64,000 nucleotides of DNA from Cephalotus follicularis (taxonomy: Eukaryota; Streptophyta; Magnoliopsida; Oxalidales; Cephalotaceae): NCBI GenBank assembly GCA_001972305.1, contig BDDD01000570.1, forward strand, positions 62,001 through 126,000. The letters are read 5' to 3'. Positions 22,861 through 34,375 of the stretch are shown here, one piece after another. The notes beneath the pieces were generated by a model. That model was not told the DNA's origin and ran no database searches. It worked only from the letters and a program-made list of their open reading frames with translations. The translations under genes and the position numbers were made by a program. Position 1 is the first letter of the stretch. Each line of letters starts with the position of its first letter.

Positions 22861-23169
22861 CCGATGGTTGGACTAAGCAGGAAAAAGACAGGTTTTTCAC
22901 TCAGCTTAAGTTCTACATATGGGAGGATCCTGAATTATTTTGGTACTGTCCAGATCAGATTATCAGTCATTGTCTTCTGGAGAGCGAGTTCCATAATATT
23001 CTTATGTTTTTCCACTCTCTTACATGTGGAGGACATTTCAGTGGAAAGAAAACAACTACCAAAGTCTTGCAAAGCGGTTTCTATTGGCCTACATTGTTTA
23101 AAGACGCCCCTGATTTCTGCCGCACCTGTGTTAACAGCCAAAAAGTATGAAATATGTCATGTAGAGATA

Positions 23170-23174
23170 TGATG
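23170..23174. repeat. TE5 target-site duplication, left
   Basis: TGATG, repeated at 24826-24830. Confidence 0.9.
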
Positions 23175-24825
23175 TGTAATATCCCGTTTTTCGTATAGAT
23201 TTATGGGCTTTTCGATACGTTTTGTATGAGCTTTCCGATTTGTTTCGTGTGGGTTGCCGATTGTTTTTCGGTTTGTGAACTGCCCATTTTTCGGTTTGTT
23301 TTGCTTTTGGCTTGGCTAAGCGGGTTTTAGTCTTAGCCAGTGGGTTTTGATATTATGTCCATGATTTCATAAAATAATTTTTTCGGCTTTTTATTTTTGT
23401 GTTAAAACCCATTTTGAGCATTTTTACAAAAAGAAAACATATTGTGTGTTAAAACATGTATTTCTCTCCCACACTCTCTCTCTCTCCCTCTCTCTCCCGA
23501 CCATCTCTCTCTCTCTCTCCCATTCTCTCTCCTCCTCTCACCTGCTGTCGTCACCGTCAGTGACGATATGGCACCGACAAAGGCACCGGCCGAACCCCCG
23601 CAGCGTCCTGAGTCCACCGGTACAAACCTCTGCACCGGCCGACATCCCTATCGGCGTGCGCGACGACTTCTCTCTCTCGGACCTGTTCGGCGTTGTTTCT
23701 CCCTCTCCGGTGATCGGCTCGACAATCCAGCCACAGATTCGGCATCCTGGAGATGAGAGGAAGCGAACCCGACCGACCTCGACCCCTGACGACGTCGGAA
23801 AAGCAGATCGGCGACGTGACAACCCGCTATCAAAGGCGCTCGTTCTGACCAAACGCGGCCGTTTCACGGCAAACGCGCCCCAGATATGGAATCAGCGGCC
23901 TCAAAACGTCCAGATCGGTCACTTTTGGCGTCTGACCGACGATTTCGTGTATGTTTTGAAAGTTATGAATTTGGTTTTTATGAAAGTTCCTATGTGACCT
24001 CAAGGAATGTTTAAACTGATTTATTGCTTAAGATTTCTGTTTTGAGTTAACTTTGAAATCTTACCGCTTTTATCGTTATCGTTATCGTTTACTGTTTACT
24101 TTGTTTTGTTCCGAAATCTGTTTGTTTCGTAATGTTCAGAGACTGTTTTCTTTTGCTCCGTAAATTGTTCTATTCGGTTTCGTAGAGTGTTTCGTTTCGT
24201 AAAATGTTTTGTAACGTATCGTGTTTGTTTCAGATACTGTATTGAGTATGATATTGTTCTGTTTCGGATACTGTTTCGTTTTGGTAAACAGCTTTGTTTC
24301 TGATACAGTTTTGTTTCGTTCTGTTTTGATTCGTAACTGTTCTGTTTTGATTCGTATACGTTTTGATTCGTATTTATGTTGTTTCGTAATTGATTTGTTT
24401 CATAAACTGTTTTATGATTCTATATCTGTACTGAGGTTTGCTCAGCCGCGTTTTTTTTGTTTTCCATGCGGCATGTTTTCAGGGACAGCATGGGCAAGTG
24501 TGATGAGAGAGTTACCCTATGTCAGATGATCATCTAGGAGTTTGATCTGGATATGTTTTTCGCAGTGTTATGGTCGTTTATAGGCCAGTTATCTAAACAG
24601 TATTGTGGTTTTTGGATTATGATATTTTGGTTTATGATAAAGTTTTCAGATTATGTTTTTGATTCAGATTATGTTTCATGATGATACATGTTTTCAGACT
24701 TTTAGAACCACCACGTATTGATGATGATAAAGATTAAGATCTTTGATATGTTTTAGTTCAGTTTTGTGTGACGCACCGACTCGGAATCGGGGGTGATCCC
24801 TCGATCCCGAACCGGGGGTGTTACA
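23175..24825 (+). mobile_element. TE5: solo LTR, probably Tekay-like
   Basis: 1651 bp with TGTAATATCCCGTTTTT at the start and GAACCGGGGGTGTTACA at the end, flanked by TGATG. No internal domain is present, so this is a solo LTR left by LTR-LTR recombination. It contains a CT-rich tract (23471-23535) and a run of TTTCGTT-like words at 24060-24430. The open frames at 23442-23997 on both strands lie in the GC-rich leader and have no family match. Confidence 0.85.
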
Positions 24826-24830
24826 TGATG
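24826..24830. repeat. TE5 target-site duplication, right
   Basis: TGATG directly after GTTACA; also codes the MM of the integrase segment MMPLSP. Confidence 0.9.
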
Positions 24831-25775
24831 CCCCTTAGCCCTATTTTTATTGCAGAGGTATTCAATGTTTGGGGTATGGACTTTGTGGGACCTTTTCCGT
24901 TGTCTTTTGGTTATGAGTATATTTTAGTTGTTGTGGACTATGTGTCCAAATGGGTAGAAGCTCAGGCCACTAGAACCAATGATCATAAGGTAGTGATTAA
25001 ATTCGTGAAGAGTCATATTTTCAGCCATTTTGGTTTTCCAAGAGCCATTATCAGTGATGGTGGTTCGCATTTTAAACACTGGAATATAGGTGCGTTCTTA
25101 AAGAAATACTCGATAACGCATAAGATTGCCACTCCATATCATCCACAGACTAGTGGGCAAGTAGAGGTATCCAATAGGGAGCTTAAGAGAATATTGGAAA
25201 AAACTGTTAGGCCATATAGGAAAGATTGGTCGTTAAGATTAGATGACGCTTTGTGGGCCTATCGAACAGCATATAAGACTCCCATTGGCATGTCAGCATA
25301 CCGCCTTGTTTTTGGAAAAGCTTGCCACTTGCCTATTGAGTTGGAACACCGTGCGCTATGGTCTATAAGGCAATTCAATTTTGACATGAAGACAGCAGGT
25401 TATGACCATGCTATTCAGCTTTTAGAGCTTGACGAGTGGCGTAACAGCGCTTATGAGAGTGCACGGACTTACAAGGCTATGACTAAGGACTTTCATGATA
25501 AGTATATTGTTAGGAAATCTTTTGAACCTAAGCAGAAGGTCTGGCTTTTTAACTCTAAGTTATGCTTGTTTCCAGGTAAACTTCGATCCTGTTGGGATGG
25601 ACCATTCGTAGTTACTGAAGTATTCCCTCATGGTGCTATGACAATCAAGAACCAGACCAGTGGATCCACATTTAAAGGCAATGGCCAGCGTCTGAAACCA
25701 TATGTGGATGGAATTACTGATCGACAGATCATTGAGTTTGTTGACTTGATTGACCCTGTCTGCACTCATCTGTGA

Positions 25776-27002
25776 TATCCACATCAGTTGTGTCTAGCTA
25801 AACATGTTAAAGCCTATTGCTTAGTGGGAGGCAACCCACTGTTTTACTTATGTACCTCGTTTCCTTTATGTTTTTGTAGGTAAAATACGTGCAGATCGAT
25901 AGTTGTTACAGTTTCTGGCTGCACCAGTAAAAGAGGCCATGGACCTTGATGATCATATCCGGTAAACCCTACCCCATTGTTCATTTATTTATTTGCATTG
26001 TTTCGTCTATTTTTGCCCATTTATTGTTAAATTGTTACTTGTGTTTCATTGCATTGAGGACAATGCAAAGTTTAAGTATGGGGGGTTTAGTACCAAAGTT
26101 CATCTTAATTTTGAAAATAGGAGTAAATGAAGATATGCTTGATGATAATAGAAAAACCCCAAAGGAGAAATAATAAAAATCGTGTTTTCTAGGAAAAAGA
26201 AAAGGAATACATCTCAAGGTAGGAGAGTGTATGCAAAATGAAAAAAAGAATGAATAAAAAAAAAGACTAATCTTGTGTGTTTTCAAGCTTTCATAAATTT
26301 TAGTAAGGAGATGGACAAGGAATTAACGTTCTTGCATATTAAAAAAAGAGAGAGAGAGTGAGAGAAGAAAAAGAATATGTATATTTTACCTCTTTGAATT
26401 CAGTCTTGGTTTGTAGCCTATTTGATTCGACTAATTAAGCCTTAGGGTGTTTTACACTTAGTTCCTTAAAGCCAACTGGTTTGAGAGTAACTGGTCGAAA
26501 GCTCGCTACATGGGTCTTATAGAAAGCTTAAGAGATCAAGACATTGCACGAATTTAATATGGTAAAATCTGAAGCTACTTAGTAACTTGGTTGTCTGGTG
26601 TTTGCTCCATCCATGTCATTCAAACCAACGGTAGTGGAGGAATGAGTTCAATAATGATTAAAAAAACAGAAAAGAAAAAGATGTGTGTAAGTGCTAAAGT
26701 TCTTTGTTGACTCCGAATTAAGATTTTATGTTACTAAGAATGCATATCTTGATTAGTTTATATGTGTGAAAAATAAAAATTTTTGGTAAAGCTCCTTAAT
26801 TGAGATGTGCTTTTATTCTATAACTTGGAACGAGATAGTAAAATTCAAGTATGTGGGTGTTCTATGATTTTTTAAGCAGAGATACATTTTGCCCATTGTC
26901 AAAGTTTTGACGAACTGAATTTTGTGCGTATATTCGCTGGAAAACACTCACGAGATAAAACTCGACCACTAATGACACCTAGGGGTATAAAGGCTTGTTG
27001 CA
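25776..27002 (+). other. TE4 3' non-coding region
   Basis: Starts with GGGAGGCAACCCAC, a phrase typical of the end of pol in this lineage. A PPT-like motif TTTAAGTATGGGGGGTTTAG lies near 26069 after GAGGACAATGC. The rest matches TE3 10919-11940 and TE15 60890-61850 in reverse orientation. No coding frame is supported. Confidence 0.7.
26998..27002. repeat. TE6 target-site duplication, left
   Basis: TTGCA before TGTCACACC. The partner is at 30827-30831. Confidence 0.9.
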
Positions 27003-27432
27003 TGTCACACCCCTTTATTTCAATACCATCTTCGACCAGCATATATGGTGATATCAGTATTTAAACATACATTTCAGCATTTCATTCAAAAGAATATCAC
27101 AATGTGCGGAAGCAGTCAATAAGCCGGAATATAAAATACAACCCATTCGCACGCATCCCACACTACGTGCGGTACAAGATAATTATTATCCTTAACCTAA
27201 GGAATACTACCAGAAAACGAGGTATGATTCGTTCGTTCATTACAAAAATATAATTCCATCATAAAGAAATATAACAACCTTAAAACGATAAAAGAAGCTT
27301 TCCAAAGCTTCAGCAGCAAGTTCCCAACGTCCTCGCTCAATCTGTAATTGTAGGGGTTAGCCGTTGTCCTCACTTGGCTAAATAGGAAGATAATGTATGC
27401 TGAGGAATATATGAATGCAACATGTATGACAG
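27003..27432 (-). repeat. TE6 3' LTR, last 430 bp only
   Basis: Matches 28871-29300 base for base in length. Similarity ends at ATGTATGACAG, after which this copy enters protease coding sequence and the other continues as LTR. Confidence 0.9.
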
Positions 27433-28227
27433 AGGAGTACTCACTTCCAAAACATATGATAGTCTAGAAGTAATGCCATGCAATTTGCGAGCAAACTCAG
27501 ATGCAATGAATGAATGCGTAGCACCAGGGTCAATCAATACATGAGTTAAGATGCCAGATATATGAATAGTACCTCCTACAACAGTAGTAGATTCTGGCAC
27601 ATCATCTTTAGATAAGGTATAGACTCTACCTTTCATGATCCCCTTTCCGGTGTCTCTTCGCGGTTGAGCCGCCGCAATGCTACCACTAGCACCAGCACTC
27701 CCCTGTTGGCTGCGTGCCTGTTCCCTCATCATCGAACATTTACTCAGCATATGATCTCGTGAACCACATCTCAAACACTTCCCCATCTTCTTCCAGCATT
27801 CTGATTCATCATGGTTTTGACGGTCGCAAAAGGTACATCCACTTGCATTCTGCTGACTGTTTCGGCCAGGTGTCCTTGATCGATTGTGTCGAGAACCACC
27901 TTGCCCTCTGTTTTCAGACTTGTTTGACCTAGCAGGATTACTTCTTCCCTGCCCATGCGACTGTACGGCCCTCGATTGAGTAGCTCGAGACCGTTCTGTC
28001 CTTCGCTCATTAGCATATTCTTCAAGAATCATCGCCCTCTCAGCCACTTCAACAAAAGAAGTTAGCTGTAACATCAACAACTTGGATCTGATATCTGGTC
28101 GAAGGCCTTTTAGGAACCTCCGGATCATCCGTGACTCTCCCTCTACAAGATATGGCGTGTGTCTGGCCAGCTCTACAAATCTGGTCTGGTATTGAGCTAC
28201 CGTCATGTCACCTTGACGTAACCCCAT
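27433..28227 (-). pseudogene. TE6 gag C-terminus and protease start
   Basis: Capsid end: MGLRQGDMTVAQYQTRFVEL and LPYLVE-like HTPYLVEGESRMIRRFLKGL. An Arg/Ser-rich region and two consecutive knuckles follow, CTFCDRQNHDESEC and CLRCGSRDHMLSKC. The protease opening is VLIDPGATHSFIAS: Pro replaces the Ser of the DSG active site. Translation ends at residue 285 in LTR sequence beyond the junction. RT, RNase H and integrase are absent. An in-frame TAG (28289) separates this frame from the upstream gag half. Confidence 0.8.
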
Positions 28228-28767
28228 TAGCTCTGTCTCCCATCTGTCACGCTCTATCTGCAGTACATAAGCATCCAGGAATTCGGACTAAAATCTGTCC
28301 CAAGTCCTGTTTAGTCCACGGGCTTCCCATTTCGCTTCTGTTCTCTCCCACCAGTAAGTCGCTTCGCCCCATAGGCCGTACACAGTAAAACTGAGCTTCT
28401 ACTCATCTCTATAGTCTAGAGCAGTAAATATCTTCTCCAGATCTCTAATCCATCGTTCAGCAGGAGTGGCATTCAGCTCGCCATTAAAGGTCGGAGGATT
28501 CTGTCGCATGAACCGCTCCAGATCTCGGCCAAATCCACCTGCATGACAAGCATCCGGTGCTGGCTGGTATGCCCGGTTAGCCTCATACATTTGTCGGGTC
28601 TGTTCCATGTTGGCCGCATTTGACTGCATCTGCTGTCGAAAGAGATCAACCAGGTTGTCAAAATTACTTCTCTCGTCATGGACTGGGGGAACATTTTCAG
28701 GCACCGGCGGAGCATTGATTCCCTCATCGGCTCTACGCCTTCCCCTTCGTCCTCTTCTTGGATCCAT
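28228..28767 (-). pseudogene. TE6 gag N-terminal half
   Basis: Starts MDPRRGRRGRRRADE at 28767, adjacent to the PBS. It continues with FMRQNPPTFNGELNATPAER and WIRDLEKIF, the hallmark of Tekay/CRM-type gag. A TAG at 28399 (after ALDYRDE) and another near 28289 interrupt it. Translated across them, the YGLWGEATYWWERTEAKWE block follows. Two stops only, in keeping with a young copy. Confidence 0.8.
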
Positions 28768-28854
28768 TTAGTTTCCTATATGAATGACAAAATCATTAAG
28801 AAACATTTCATTAATTTCTGAGAAACTTATCCCAGCTTAGCATATATGGACTAT

Positions 28855-28866
28855 GCTCTGATACCA
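28855..28866 (-). other. TE6 primer binding site (tRNA-Met)
   Basis: TGGTATCAGAGC on the minus strand, four bases after the LTR end GTGTGACA. Confidence 0.9.
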
Positions 28867-28870
28867 TGCT

Positions 28871-30826
28871 TGTCACACCCCGTTATTTCAATGCCATCTT
28901 TGACCAGCATATATGGTGATATCAGTATTTAAACATACATTCCAGCATTTCATTCAAAAGAATATCACAATGTGCGGAAGCAGTCAATAAGCCGGAATAT
29001 AAAATACAACCCATTCGCACGCATCCCATACTACGTGTGGTACAAGATAATTATTATCCTTAACATAAGGAATACTACCAGAAAACGAGGTATGATTCGT
29101 TCGTTCATTACAAAAATATAATTCCATCATAAAGAAATATAACAACCTTAAAACGATAAAAGAAGCTTTCCAAAGCTTCAGCAGCAAGTTCCCAACGTCC
29201 TCGCTCAATCTGTAATTGTAGGGGTTAGCCGTTGTCCTCACTTGGCTAAATAGGAAGATAATGTATGCTGAGGAATATATGAATGCAACATGTATGACAG
29301 TTTATATCAAAATAACATTTTAATGGACCAATATATACGCAATCACGCGAAATGGCCATAAACAATTCATATGCAAAAATACCGCACAAGGGTACAATCA
29401 ATTCATTCAGCCGTTTGGGTGTCACATGTCGCTAACTCCTAGCACCAACTGTGCACCACCTAACTATCACCCTATACACCGAGGACGATAGAACAGGTAA
29501 CAATTACTACCGGCGTTGGCGGGTAGTTTAACAGCAATTACTGCAATTGCAGACAGTGGGGTGATACTCTGGTCAACTCCTGGCACCCAGGATCACATCC
29601 ATAATCAGTGATATCCTCCATCACTAACTACGGCAGTAACATAGACAATCAATTCAATCAGTACAATCAGTAATAATATTACATATATAATCAATATGCA
29701 ATATTAATGTGTTTTCTTTAGAAACATATAACATTTCAGTAATCGTACATCTCATGTGAGGAAACGATATCAGTACAGTAGTGGTTTCCAATTCGAAAAC
29801 AAACAGTAGGTACCTCTCATGTAGGAGGAAAATCAGTAATTCCTTTAACAATAAGTATTCATTTTGATAATGATAGTAATATCATAATTTTGAGTTCAAG
29901 TCCCATAATTGGTTTCAATCTTTAAACGATCAGTGGTAGTGGTGTTAATAGCACCAAACAGTAGGTATATACTAACATAAGTAGTATATGCAGTAACTTT
30001 AAACAAAGCAGTAGTTTTTATAAATCATAGTTTTTCACTTGAAATGGTATTTAAGCCATAAATTGTGCATATAGCACATAATTCGTTCGATCAGTGAAAT
30101 ATCAGTATTAATGATGTTAAATAACATCAAACAGTATGTACCATATAATGGTAACATATACAAATCAATAACAATGCAAAACAGTAGCAATTCAATTGAT
30201 GTTGTGCAATTTTCTGCCCAGAACAGTCGACTGCCCTCAAGAACCAGTCGACTGTTGGGTTTAGTAGTCGACTGCTTTCATTGGCAGTCGACTGTTTTTG
30301 CCCAGAAATGCAGGCAGAACAGTTTATGTGTAGTGCAATTCAATGCCAAATCAGTCCAATGCAAGTAGAATTTAACATACAGGTAATGCATGATCATATC
30401 TTCCAAAACATAACACTACCCCTACCTCAATCTCCAATTGGTGGTTGGTGGTCTGCAGAGAACATGCAAACATTCACTTTTGCATGTTCTGGCAGATGGT
30501 GAGACATAAGTGCCATTATCCCATCTGTCCTTCATGTCCCTGCACATGCCAGGAATCTGTCCTGGAGCACACCAGTCGACTGGAATTAGTGGGCAGTCGA
30601 CTGCATTCTTCACGTGGTAAACCGTCGACTGTTGCCCTGTGATAGTCAGCTGTTTGGGTTAAATTAGGGTTTCCTAGTCTTTGATACTTCTCCAATTTCA
30701 CATCCACTCAACCCAAGCAACTACCAATCATAAAAATTAGTATAATTGGACAAATGACTCAATTAAAATGCATATTTTATTTCGAAATTAGATCAATATA
30801 CATTAATTGAAGTTGCGGTTACTACA
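28871..30826 (-). repeat. TE6 5' LTR
   Basis: 1956 bp; on the minus strand it begins TGTAGTAACCGCAACTTC and ends GTGTGACA. It has two four-unit GTCGAC arrays (30224-30294, 30573-30652). A weak TATA-like TGTATATGTT lies near 30153-30162. Confidence 0.9.
30224..30652 (-). promoter_or_regulatory. Two four-unit CAGTCGACTG arrays in TE6 LTR
   Basis: Cores begin at 30224, 30245, 30265 and 30285 (21, 20, 20 bp), then at 30573, 30594, 30622 and 30643 (21, 28, 21 bp). Six of the eight keep GTCGACTG exactly. Spacers are not conserved. Confidence 0.7.
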
Positions 30827-30831
30827 TTGCA
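30827..30831. repeat. TE6 target-site duplication, right
   Basis: TTGCA directly after ACTACA. Confidence 0.9.
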
Positions 30832-31146
30832 TCCGCTAAATGCAATCATGATTCCTATGAAAGTGAGTTAGGTTTTTGTTTGTGTTTGCTATTTTTTTTT
30901 TTGTGTTTGTTTTTGTGTTTAGCTTTTACATTTTGTTTGCTTGAGAGCATAAAAATGTATTCTTTTTAATGTGTTAATTATTGTATTTTTATACTTGGAA
31001 CATATTACTTTGGTTGTGTTTGATTGACTTTTAGGTAAGAGGCCAACAAAATCAAAATGCAGAAACATGAGTCAAATTGGCGCAAATCGAGAGCAAGGAG
31101 ATTAAAGATTGAAGAATTAATAAAGTTCTGTACAAAACAGAGCAGG

Positions 31147-31570
31147 GCATCAACGCCTAACTTTATGCGTCGACGCCTAACTCTTAAGCGCTGACAGTTT
31201 TAAGTTAAGCATCGATGCTTTACACTTGATGATGAACAAGTCTGCAGAATTATGATTTTTGTCAGCACCAATCCATTTGGCGTCAATGTGCTGGGAAATC
31301 AATATTTAGGCATCAACACCATGATCAAGAGGTCAACGCCAAAAGTGCACAAATTGGACAGTAGCTTAAACTTTAACGTGAAACAAGAAGAGCGTCAACG
31401 CCTCCTCCATTCACAACTTAAGCGTCGACGCCTTTATTTTAAACGTCGACGCTTAACACTCAAGTATGTCCCATACACAAGAGTCATGGGGACACCTAGC
31501 ACATTCAACATATCAAAGCATCAACATAAAACACCAAAGAGTCGACGCCCAAGACTTAAGCGTCGACGCT
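31147..31570 (+). promoter_or_regulatory. GCGTCGACGC-type array in TE4 U3
   Basis: Cores start near 31147, 31167, 31188, 31209 (20, 21, 21 bp), then 31280, 31310, 31330, 31392, 31422, 31443, 31539 and 31560. Most gaps are about 20-21, 30 or 62 bp, near multiples of one helical turn. The array ends about 95 bp before the TATA box. Confidence 0.6.
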
Positions 31571-31664
31571 TACGACGTATCAGGAACCAGAATTGGAAAG
31601 TTTTTACAGTTTGGTTCAGATTACAATAGGTTAGATTTTTTTCCGTTTTTGTGGGGAATTGGAG

Positions 31665-31672
31665 TATAAAAA
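31665..31672 (+). promoter_or_regulatory. TATA box of TE4 3' LTR
   Basis: GAGTATAAAAAGAAAATG, placed between the GTCGAC array and the presumed R region. Confidence 0.6.
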
Positions 31673-32483
31673 GAAAATGAGAAAGGGTGAATAAGAGAGG
31701 ATGGTTTGGTGAAGTTTTTGAAGAGAAGTCGGCTATTGGATGAAAAACGAATTGAAGAAGATTGCTGCCAACACCATCATGATCGGCTAAGTATCTTAAT
31801 CCCAGGATGTAGATGAACCCATGTGCTATATATATCTTAATTTCTGGTTTTCTGGTTTAATGGCATGTATGTAAGACACTCTTTTCTAGTTAATGTTTGT
31901 GGAACATTGATGAGAAGGAATTTTAATGATATAAAACCTGTTTTGATGTTTTTAGTGCTTGTAGCCCTAATTCATTTACATCATGCAATGATTCCTAATT
32001 TTTCTATGTGATTGCACCAAAGACATTCTTTAACCAGTAAATCTTTCGAGAGTATCAATGTTTGATAGGATAAGGTGTACCTAAGCTAGATCATTATTTT
32101 CTGTGATGGTACATTAAACCAGAATTTATGCCATGAACTTGAGAATATATATATAGACATGGGGAATTCTCACATCCAAGGGACTGTTTTCTCATATCAA
32201 TTTCTTGTTTAGATTGTCTTATTGCATTCGATATTTAATTTGAATTGTTCAGTTTCTTTCTCATTAAAGTAGTTTAATTCAAATCAATTCTTTTTTTAAA
32301 GTTTCTCTATTTGTATTGTTCGCTTAGGTAAAATTATTTTAGTATTAGTTATTTCTGTTTAAGTGCATGCTAAGTTCATTTATATTGCATATCATTACTA
32401 CTCTTCATGGGAACGATCCCTACTTTCCATTGTGCTAATTATTAGATTAGGGTAATTTTGAATCGGTTCAACGACATTGAACA

Positions 32484-34375
32484 ATGACACAAAGAAAATG
32501 GGAGGCCATTCGTTGGTCATACAACCCATACTTGTGTCATATGTTGCCCATACTTTGTGTCATTGTTTCAGTGTTTCATACTCAACCATTTGGCTTTGTT
32601 TAAAATTAAAATAGAGGGCTACACACATGAGGGGGCCGACTGAACTCATGCCATTTAAATGGCCAGGGTTCGACCCAAATAAGGTTAGGGCTTTCCAAGC
32701 CCTAGCCGCCCCAAGATGATCTCTCCTCAGTAATCACTTGTTCAGCACACTATCCTTTGACTAGAATATTTTATTATGGTGATGCATGGACTCGCCATTA
32801 TGAGGTGACATGTATCCAGAAAATACACTCATGAAAAGTAACATCTCCCCGATGCTAACCTCTCACTAAATGACATATGTCCCCCACATGTCAACCTATT
32901 CCAAAAATCAGGTGGGAGCCAAAATTCCGGTTGGAAATCAGGTACGACGATAAATTTCTCAGAACATCCCAAGATTCTTGTACGACCATCCTAATAGTCT
33001 CCGACTATTAAAATAGCCCTGGTATGATATCCCCTATCTATCCGGATTCGTGGAATTAACTTCCATGTCTATCAGCCGATATCTAGTTAAACGGTACTTT
33101 ATCCTGTCATCAGCTTACGTGCAGTGTATCCCTTGTCATACTTGGCTCCGACCGTGGCCTAGGGTAAGGATAAGTTCCAACCCTTGATATATCCACGATA
33201 ACTATAAATCTATGAACACATTGCGACTACCAGCAGACCTCCCCGGAAACTCCGTTTCTAGTCCGCCGACACCTGTCCAGGTTCTTGCAAGTCTGCAATG
33301 GACACAGATATTATAGAGCCGTTCACCTTCATTACAGGTATGACGATTCCATGTTGTGCACTCGCCCATACATCAATGTAGCTCCCACAAGGCCCAAAGA
33401 CAACTCATTTTCAAGCTCGTTCCTAGAGCTGGGGAAGTCGAAAATCAAAGTCAGGCGGTTACTACACAATGCATGCCAGCCTGTCAAGTCTAAGGAACAG
33501 TGCAGGTCACGTATGGCCTACTAGTCACCCATTACTATACGCTACTGAGACAAATAGGAATCCTATGACATAGGTAATGACCATCCAAATAGGATTCCTA
33601 TGGTGGGTCAGTTCAGTGAACATGCTTCCCAGCATGCACCCGCATTAGTTTTAGGGTAAACCCAAGTGGCAATGAGATGATCCACCCTCCACTGAACCTG
33701 GGAGCAAGCATAACACGGAAAGTCTATCTGGTTCATCAATTGTCCTAAGAAAGTGAACCTATAACTTGGAACATTTTATCAAAAGGGAGTAAGGAAGTCA
33801 TTCTCATTGCATCCCCGGCACGAGATCTGACCCTTTGAGTGACAGGGTGCTATATGTGTATTTATTTAATGTATAAAGTAAGCTGATCAATAATAATTGT
33901 ATTGGGATATACATATAGCTATGCCATAACTACGGGAATTTAGACAATTAAACATAAATGGAATTAAGAATATATTAATAAGGAGTGTAATACATATACA
34001 TGCAGGCACCTCGTGGCTTGCAGGGTCGCCCATAATCTCAAAATATAGTCACTACATGATGAGTTGTGAGAACAGTCAACCTCTCCAACGAGATGGAATA
34101 CGACATGCTAGTCTATCCGGATAACATATCTCCAAGTATGTTATCCTACAACTAGGAAGGTTCTAGAATAAATCTTACCGATATGCTAAATCTCATAGCA
34201 TGATCTCATCATGGTCTTAGTCATGAAACCTTTTTTCCATGGACATTCTTTCATTATACATATATTGATAAGCATATATTAATGAAGAGTTGTCATTGAT
34301 TATAAATATGAACACCCATTATTGAACTATAATGTTTATTACAAACTATTTTTATTATAATATAACCTGGCTTGC
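32484..34375. other. Unassigned 1.9-kb region
   Basis: No retrotransposon domain, RNA gene or long reading frame. Visible items: a CCCATACTT-TGTGTCAT repeat near 32530-32570, a near-repeat AATAGGAATCCTATG / AATAGGATTCCTATGG at 33552 and 33587, and the phrase TGGCTTGCAGG at 34013 and again at 34370 where TE7 coding traces begin. It may be LTR sequence of an element whose partner lies outside the window. Confidence 0.3.

Larger units (their letters stand above)
22861..25775 (+). pseudogene. TE4 integrase, split by TE5
   Basis: The zinc-binding part is HSLTCGGHFSGKKTT...[17 protein letters not shown] (22980-23140). A TGA follows in place of the usual Gly in CQxVGN. The frame is then cut at 23174 by TE5 and resumes at 24826 with MMPLSP. 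The catalytic core is retained: [17 protein letters not shown] and [15 protein letters not shown] carry the three acidic residues. [34 protein letters not shown] and the C-terminal [12 protein letters not shown] segment follow. Removing TE5 restores the reading order, but the stop remains. Confidence 0.85.
27003..30826 (-). mobile_element. TE6: gag-only gypsy element with truncated 3' LTR
   Basis: Complete at both outer ends (TG...CA) with TTGCA duplications. On the minus strand: full 5' LTR (28871-30826), tRNA-Met PBS, gag, the first part of protease, then a junction at 27432 straight into the last 430 bp of the 3' LTR. About seven mismatches in the 430 bp shared by the two LTRs (by eye) indicate a young insertion. 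Rejoining the flanks restores TE4's GGCTTGTTGCA-TCCGCTAAATGC. Confidence 0.9.
18559..32483 (+). mobile_element. TE4: Athila-like gypsy element, gag-pol plus 3' LTR
   Basis: Gag, protease, RT, RNase H and integrase occur in family order with single stops but long conserved blocks. They are followed by about 1.2 kb of conserved 3' non-coding DNA and a 3' LTR. It is interrupted by the solo LTR TE5 in integrase and by TE6 in the 3' non-coding part. The 5' LTR and PBS are not identified. It is the most complete pol in the window, but stops in gag, RT and integrase make it inactive. Confidence 0.8.
30946..32483 (+). repeat. TE4 3' LTR
   Basis: Matches the starts of the TE3, TE13 and TE15 LTRs (AGCATAAAAATGT, then ACTTTGGTTGTGTTTGATTG). 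The terminal TGTTT and the polypurine tract are lost: the sequence jumps from GTTTGCTTGAG to AGCATAAAAATG. It has a GCGTCGACGC array at 31147-31570 and a TATA box at 31665. The right end (GACATTGAACA, 32483) is estimated. Confidence 0.6.

Noticed and set aside
23442..23997. Overlapping 100-180 codon open frames on both strands
   Set aside because: They lie inside a solo LTR in a CT-rich/GC-rich leader. No family match, and overlapping frames on both strands suggest base-composition effects.
33285..33524. 79-codon + ORF in the unassigned block
   Set aside because: No domain, signal or conserved motif seen; length expected by chance.
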